Source: a bacterium (lineage in GTDB: Bacteria; Planctomycetota; J058; JAJDCP01). Taken from it: 33,601 bases of DNA. The notes under the pieces are model-generated. The model made no database searches. It was given only the letters and a program-made list of their open reading frames with translations, and was not told the origin of the DNA. The stretch lies in NCBI GenBank assembly GCA_030428695.1, contig JAUIEM010000049.1:1-33601 (forward strand), written 5' to 3'. The translations under genes and the position numbers were made by a program. Shown here piece by piece: positions 29,832-33,601 of the stretch; position 1 is the stretch's first letter; every line of letters begins with the position of its first letter.

Positions 29832-31037
29832 ATGAAGAACGTCCTGATCCTGCTCGTCGGCGCGACCGCCCTCGCTCTCGGCCTGGTCGGCTACCTGTCC
29901 CTGACCCCGGAGGGCGGCGCGCCCCTCGACTTCCTCTCGGCCCTGTACCGCAGCCTCTCGCTGTTCGTCCTCAATCCGGGGCCGGAGGGCCTGCCGAGCG
30001 GCGAGCCGGCCTGGGCTGTCGCGCTGGTCCACGTCGCCTGCTTCCTCGCCCCGCTCTCCCTCGCCTCGTTCGTGGTCGAGGCGGTGCTGGCGGTGGTCCG
30101 CGGCGGGAAGCGCTCGTACCGCGCCAAGACCGAACACACGATCGTGTGCGGCCTCGGGCGGACGGCGGCGATGATCATCGAGCGCCTGGTCGCCCGCGAG
30201 GGCGCAGCCAGCGTGATCGTCGTCGAGATCAACCCGGACAACCCGCTGCTGCCAAGGGTGCGCGAGCTCGGCGTCGGGGTGGTGATGGGGGACATGCAGG
30301 AGGAGGCGGTGCTGCTCGACGCGGGGGTCGCGCTCGCCCGGCGCTTCCTCGCCCTCGCCCCCAAGGACATCCTGAACATCAACGCCTCGACCACCGCCCG
30401 CGGACTGCACCGCGGCAAGCGTCTGCGCGCCTTCGCCCAGGTCACCGACGCCGGGCTGCTCGAGAACCTGCCCGAGCGGCTCAAGAAGGAGGTCACCTTC
30501 CTCAACCCCTACCGCATCGCCGCCGACGCCCTGGTCAAGCTCAAGCGCCTGACCCGCGGCTACGAGGACACCTACGTGATCGTCGGCTTCGGCAACTTCG
30601 GCCAGATGGTGCTGCGGGCCCTGCTCGAAGACCCCGCGACGGCCCAGGGCGACATCTTCTTCGTCGTCGACAGGGACGGCGCGGAGAAGCTGCGCATCTT
30701 CGCCGACACCTTCGGCCACGACCCCGCGCCGCTCTTCCCGGTGCCGGGCAACCTGCACGATCCGGCGGTGTGGGAGGGGCTGCGCGCGAGCATCGAGGAA
30801 GAGGGCGCGACCAAGAAGCGCAAGCCGATCGCGCTGATCTGCACCGACAACGACGTGCTGAACCTGTCGCTGTCGCTGTCGATCCGGCGCCGCTTCCTGC
30901 CCGACGCCGCGATCTACACGCGGATGTTCGGCGAGGTCTCCTTCGAGGCGGAGATGATCTCCGGCGAGAAGATCGCGACCTACCGGGTCGCCGAGCTGCT
31001 GCAGAAGAACCTGCGCTTCCTGCAGCCGGTGCACTGA
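29832..31037 (+). CDS. dual TrkA-N (RCK) domain membrane protein, channel-like
   Basis: A 401-residue protein with two membrane segments (about 4-24 and 60-90) and two Rossmann NAD-binding TrkA-N units. The first has IVCGLGRTAAMIIERL with VIVVEINPDN; the second has VIVGFGNFGQMVLRAL with FFVVDRDG. The RCK-type ring gates K+ channels or Trk transporters in response to NAD(H) or nucleotides. The pore-like stretch between the helices (YRSLSLFVLNPG) shows no TVGYGD selectivity filter, so K+ conduction is doubtful; it may regulate another protein. It follows the DUF885 gene by ten bases with GAGGGACGAC before the ATG, and converges on two small leftward ORFs. Confidence 0.88.
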   Translation: MKNVLILLVGATALALGLVGYLSLTPEGGAPLDFLSALYRSLSLFVLNPGPEGLPSGEPAWAVALVHVACFLAPLSLASFVVEAVLAVVRGGKRSYRAKTEHTIVCGLGRTAAMIIERLVAREGAASVIVVEINPDNPLLPRVRELGVGVVMGDMQEEAVLLDAGVALARRFLALAPKDILNINASTTARGLHRGKRLRAFAQVTDAGLLENLPERLKKEVTFLNPYRIAADALVKLKRLTRGYEDTYVIVGFGNFGQMVLRALLEDPATAQGDIFFVVDRDGAEKLRIFADTFGHDPAPLFPVPGNLHDPAVWEGLRASIEEEGATKKRKPIALICTDNDVLNLSLSLSIRRRFLPDAAIYTRMFGEVSFEAEMISGEKIATYRVAELLQKNLRFLQPVH

Positions 31038-31049
31038 GCCGAGGGACTG

Positions 31050-31157
31050 TCAGTCGTCGGGATCGCGGGTCGGCTCGCCGCAGAGCGCGCAGAGCGCGTC
31101 GTCCGCGTCGACGTCGAGCGGTGTGGAGCGTCCAAAGGGGCGGCAGGTCGTGCGCAT
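31050..31157 (-). CDS. small ORF (35 aa), Cys-pair peptide
   Basis: A 35-residue ORF starting MRTTCRPFGRST and ending in an acidic stretch. It has a CxxC pair (ALCALCGEP, Cys23 and Cys26) and a third Cys at 5. GGAGG sits eight bases before the ATG, a good ribosome site. It follows another small ORF by 58 bases and lies 12 bases beyond the stop of the converging RCK gene. The family is unknown; a tiny zinc-binding or redox peptide is conceivable. Confidence 0.45.
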   Translation of the reverse strand: MRTTCRPFGRSTPLDVDADDALCALCGEPTRDPDD

Positions 31158-31184
31158 GGTTCGGTCCTCCGCGAGCACCTCCGT

Positions 31185-31212
31185 GCGCGGGAGCGGGAAC
31201 AGGAACCCGCGC
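31185..31212. repeat. competing hairpins between the two small ORFs
   Basis: GCGCGGG (31185-31191) pairs with CCCGCGC (31206-31212), while an inner GCGGG (31193-31197) can pair with CCCGC (31206-31210). The two stems share bases and exclude one another. They fill most of the 58-base gap and could tune expression of the second ORF. Confidence 0.4.
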
Positions 31213-31215
31213 GCC

Positions 31216-31341
31216 TCATCCGCTGCCGCCGCTCTCGTGGTAGCCGAACTCCTGGCCGCCGCCCAGGCCCGCCCGCAAGCCGGTGCGGATCTTCAGCGGG
31301 GGGCGGTCCTTGCGGACGGTCGGTCGGGTGGTCTTGCGCAT
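31216..31341 (-). CDS. small ORF (41 aa), basic leader and Gly-rich C-terminus, peptide-precursor-like
   Basis: A 41-residue ORF reading MRKTTRPTVRK at the start, PLKIRTGLRAG in the middle and a Gly/Ser-rich end (ESGGSG). AGGAGG (31354-31349) is seven bases before the ATG, the best ribosome site in the area; another ATG at 31344 would add one Met. The LKIRTGLRAG block recalls the conserved leader of small natural-product-precursor-like proteins (K-V-R/K-T-x-V/L-K/R-A-G), but no peptide-modifying enzyme is nearby. It lies 24 bases after the secreted hydrolase stop and is probably in its transcript. The function is unknown. Confidence 0.55.
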   Translation of the reverse strand: MRKTTRPTVRKDRPPLKIRTGLRAGLGGGQEFGYHESGGSG

Positions 31342-31365
31342 CATCTGTCCTCCTGTGTCCCATGC

Positions 31366-32442
31366 CTACTGCCGGTCCGCCTCCGTCGCGAACACGAAGC
31401 CCTCGATGCGGTCGAGGATCTCGGCGACGTACAGCCCGAGCATCACGTGGCTGCCCGCGTACCAGGCGAGCTCGACCTCGCCGGAGATGGTCTCGGCCAG
31501 CTGCTCGGTGCAGGAGCGGGGGATGATCTCGTCTTCGGTGACGTTGAACATCTGCACCCGGTCGTCGATGCGGTGGGCCCAGCCGAGTGGCTCGACGGGC
31601 ACGAGGGCGGCGCGCACCGCGTCCTCGTCCATGCCGAGCGCGTCGAAGCTGCGGGCGATGCTGCGCACCTCCCGCGAGCCGTTGAAGATCATCTTCGCGA
31701 AGTCGCCGCCGGCGATCACGAACACGCAGCCCCCCTCGAAGCCCGGGTCGACGCCGGCCGCCAGGCTGCCGACGATGCCGCCGAGGGAGATGCCGAGCAG
31801 GCCGAGCCGCGCCGGGTCGTTCTCCTCCTGGGCGGCGAGGAAGTCGCGGGCGAGGTGGATGTCGAGGATACCCTGGGAGACCTGCTCGTGCAGCACCTCG
31901 GCGTGCGCGAAGTCGAGGTCGCGGGGGCTGTGGGCCCCGCGCCGCGGGCCGTAGTGGGGCAGGTACATCAGGAACACGCCGATGCCCCGGGCGGCGATCG
32001 CGTCGGCGACGATGTGCTCGATGGTCTGGTCATCCTGCAGATGATGGAGCAGGACGAGCGCCGGTCCCGGTTCCTCCCGGTCCCGCGGCCGGTAGTACCA
32101 GCCGTGGACGGTCGCGTTCGGGGCGTCCGCCGAGGGCAGGGCGAGCAGGCTCGGGAAGCTGACCGCAAACAGGTCGACGTTCAGGCTCGGGGCTTCCGCC
32201 TCGTCCGCCCGCCTCGTCCAGGGCACGCCGTCGGCGTAGCGCTCCTGGCCGGCGGCGAAGGCAGGCTCCAGCGCCGTCGCGAAGAAGTCGCGCGCCGCCG
32301 CCGGCACCCGCAGGTCCGTCGCGGGCGGCGGTCCGGCGAGGTCGCGCAGGGGGAAACGGCCGCGCTCGACCAGCGGCGCGGGGCCGGCGCTCTGGGCGAG
32401 GGCGCAGGCGGAGAGCAGGGCAAGGAGCGGGACGCGGCGCAT
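31366..32442 (-). CDS. secreted alpha/beta hydrolase
   Basis: A 358-residue protein with an N-terminal signal peptide (MRRVPLLALLSACALAQ). The alpha/beta-hydrolase triad is readable: Ser219 in LLGISLGGIVG, Asp304 in NVTEDEIIP and His332 in AGSHVML. LVLLHHL and LMYLPHYGPRRG line the oxyanion side. The family includes dienelactone-hydrolase-like and acetyl-xylan-esterase-like enzymes. It is likely exported, with an ester or peptide-type substrate not identifiable here. It is 49 bases downstream of the haloalkane dehalogenase-like gene on the same strand, so possibly one operon, and is followed by the two small ORFs. Confidence 0.88.
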   Translation of the reverse strand: MRRVPLLALLSACALAQSAGPAPLVERGRFPLRDLAGPPPATDLRVPAAARDFFATALEPAFAAGQERYADGVPWTRRADEAEAPSLNVDLFAVSFPSLLALPSADAPNATVHGWYYRPRDREEPGPALVLLHHLQDDQTIEHIVADAIAARGIGVFLMYLPHYGPRRGAHSPRDLDFAHAEVLHEQVSQGILDIHLARDFLAAQEENDPARLGLLGISLGGIVGSLAAGVDPGFEGGCVFVIAGGDFAKMIFNGSREVRSIARSFDALGMDEDAVRAALVPVEPLGWAHRIDDRVQMFNVTEDEIIPRSCTEQLAETISGEVELAWYAGSHVMLGLYVAEILDRIEGFVFATEADRQ

Positions 32443-32491
32443 CGCGGCCTCCGGGAGAGCGGTGTTCCCCCAGGGTAACCCCTTCCAGTCC

Positions 32492-33376
32492 TCAGGTCAT
32501 CAGGGAGATCAACAGGGCGGCGAGCTCGGGCCCCTTCTCCTCCTGCAGGAAGTGGCCCGCGCCGGCGATGGTCGTGTGCGGCTGGTCCTTCGCGCCGGGG
32601 ATCGCGCTCTGCAGCAGCATGTCCGCCCCGCGGGTGATCGGGTCCTGGTCGGAGAAGGCGGTGACGAACGGCAGCTCGAGCCCGTACAGCACCTTCCACG
32701 CCTCGCGGTTGGCGGGGGTCGCGGGATCGTCCGGAGTCGCCGGCACCAGCGAGGGGAAGATGCGCGCGCCGGCCTTGTAGCTCTCGTCGGGGAAGGGGGC
32801 GTCGTAGGCCGCGACGATCTCCGGCGGCAGCTCGGCGACCGTGCCCTTCTGGATCACCTTGCCGATGTCGAGGACGTCGACGGTCCGACAGTGCTCGCGC
32901 CACTTGTGGAAGGACTTGCCGAGGTTCATGTCGCCGGTGGGCAGGAAGGTGTTCGCCGCGACCACCCGCACGAAGCGCTCGGTGTGCTCGGCGAGCAGGC
33001 GCAGCCCGAGCAGCCCGCCCCAGTCCTGGCAGAACATCGTGATGTCGCGCAGGTGGTTCGCCTCGATCCAGCCGCGCAGCCAGTCGAGATGGCGCTGGTA
33101 GGAGTAGTCTTCCTGGGCGGCGGGCTTGTCCGAGCGGCCGAAGCCGACCAGGTCGGGGGCGACCGCGCGCAGGCCGGCGGCAGCCAGGGGCGGGATCATC
33201 GTGCGGTACAGGTACGACCACGACGGCTCGCCGTGCAGCAGCAGCACGACCGGTCCGTCGGGGGGGCCTTCCTCGACGTGATGGATGCGCAGGCCGTCCA
33301 CTTCGGTATAGTGCGGGTCGAACGGGTAGCCGGGCAGGTTCTCGAACCGGCTGTCGGGGGTACGCAGGATCTTCAT
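32492..33376 (-). CDS. haloalkane dehalogenase-like alpha/beta hydrolase
   Basis: A 294-residue protein of the HLD-I-type haloalkane dehalogenase family. HGEPSWSYLYR gives the oxyanion/halide region (Glu50), MFCQDWGGLLGLR the nucleophile Asp118 with the halide-binding Trp119, FSDQDPIT an acidic residue, and AGAGHFLQEE the histidine (about 275). The opening ILRTPDSRFENLPGYPFDPHY and the PTGD segment are typical. Haloalkane hydrolysis or a related epoxide/ester reaction is expected in the cytoplasm. The start at 33376 is chosen by GGAG five bases upstream and by the conserved ILRTP opening; a longer frame to 33472 lacks family support. No signal peptide is present. Confidence 0.88.
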   Translation of the reverse strand: MKILRTPDSRFENLPGYPFDPHYTEVDGLRIHHVEEGPPDGPVVLLLHGEPSWSYLYRTMIPPLAAAGLRAVAPDLVGFGRSDKPAAQEDYSYQRHLDWLRGWIEANHLRDITMFCQDWGGLLGLRLLAEHTERFVRVVAANTFLPTGDMNLGKSFHKWREHCRTVDVLDIGKVIQKGTVAELPPEIVAAYDAPFPDESYKAGARIFPSLVPATPDDPATPANREAWKVLYGLELPFVTAFSDQDPITRGADMLLQSAIPGAKDQPHTTIAGAGHFLQEEKGPELAALLISLMT

Positions 33377-33452
33377 CGCTTCTCCGGGGGGGTGGGAATC
33401 CCCAGAGTAGCACGGCGCGGTGGCCTGCGAAACGCCGCTCCTCGGAGACACC

Positions 33453-33601
33453 ATGCACGACATCACGAGCATCGAGCCCCTGATCGAGGTCGTCCGCCGC
33501 GAGCCAGCCGCTGGCCCGGCTGCAGCACATCGCGGAGGGGCAGCGCTCCGGCGCGGAGCGCGACGCGGAGTACGCCCGGCTCGGCCGCGCTCTGGGGCCC
33601 T
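33453..33601 (+). CDS. 5' part of an unidentified gene with apparent +1 frameshift
   Basis: Divergent from the dehalogenase-like gene, an ATG with GGAG upstream opens MHDITSIEPLIEVVRRE. After about codon 17 this frame becomes Arg/Ala noise, while the +1 frame continues as a normal-looking protein (PLARLQHIAEGQRSGAER). Removing one C in GAGCCAGCC (33501-33509) joins the two frames as RREQPLARLQ. The gene is cut by the window end, so function and true state (sequencing error, programmed or real mutation) are unknown. Confidence 0.5.
   Translation, partial: MHDITSIEPLIEVVRREPAAGPAAAHRGGAALRRGARRGVRPARPRSGA

Noticed and set aside
1..33601. tRNA, rRNA, CRISPR or insertion-sequence features
   Set aside because: No regularly spaced repeats, transposase motifs, cloverleaf-like sequences or rRNA segments were recognised by eye.

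Overview
The window is very GC-rich bacterial chromosome (roughly 70% G+C by eye, with strong G/C at third codon positions). It comes from a Gram-negative-type cell: it encodes an Omp85 outer-membrane protein, several lipobox lipoproteins, an MlaC-like periplasmic protein and many Sec signal peptides. Large Ser/Thr kinases, DUF4132, a long-form NadA, sigma-54-type promoters and purple-bacterial/planctomycete-like catabolic enzymes fit Planctomycetota or Myxococcota. The sequence alone does not decide between them. No tRNA, rRNA, CRISPR array, transposase or integrase was seen, and no stretch over 300 bases lacks a gene.

Left part (1-7760): a leftward unit lipA - E1 alpha - E1 beta (cut by the window edge) joins lipoyl-cofactor synthesis to a lipoate-dependent, probably branched-chain, 2-oxoacid dehydrogenase. 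Divergent from it are an Omp85/BamA-family gene and a large Ser/Thr kinase fused to pentapeptide and HEAT-like repeats, which has a sigma-54-type promoter candidate. Next (7771-11687) come two leftward envelope clusters: a TerB-like membrane protein, an SGNH hydrolase and a multi-TM protein with overlapping start/stop codons; and two overlapping small SmpA/OmlA(BamE)-like lipoproteins.

Middle (11822-16476): a tight rightward operon encodes an ACAD10/11-type acyl-CoA dehydrogenase, its partner APH-type kinase, two SDR dehydrogenases and a crotonase. Together these resemble the levulinate/4-hydroxyacid route (kinase plus dehydrogenase move the 4-hydroxyl to an enoyl-CoA, followed by beta-oxidation). 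It is followed by an MlaC-like protein, a 1088-residue DUF4132 protein and a small membrane protein.

Right part (21120-33601): leftward genes encode a FrnE/DsbA-family oxidoreductase, a lipoprotein, and an unusual lower-GC protein with a permuted papain-like (NlpC/LRAT-type) His...Cys signature. The last gene has its own intrinsic terminator, a near-perfect sigma-54 promoter and paired upstream palindromes. Then come nadA, a protein with a catalytically dead LexA/S24-like domain, and a class I glutamine amidotransferase. Rightward follow a DUF885 metallopeptidase-like protein and a dual-RCK (TrkA-N) membrane protein. The end holds a leftward set: a haloalkane-dehalogenase-like enzyme, a secreted alpha/beta hydrolase and two unannotated small ORFs with strong Shine-Dalgarno sites. 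Last is a truncated, apparently frameshifted rightward gene.

The most novel signals are the sigma-54-driven papain-like gene with its palindromic upstream sites, the tandem small ORFs at 31050-31341, the dead S24-domain protein, and the 4-hydroxyacyl-CoA module.
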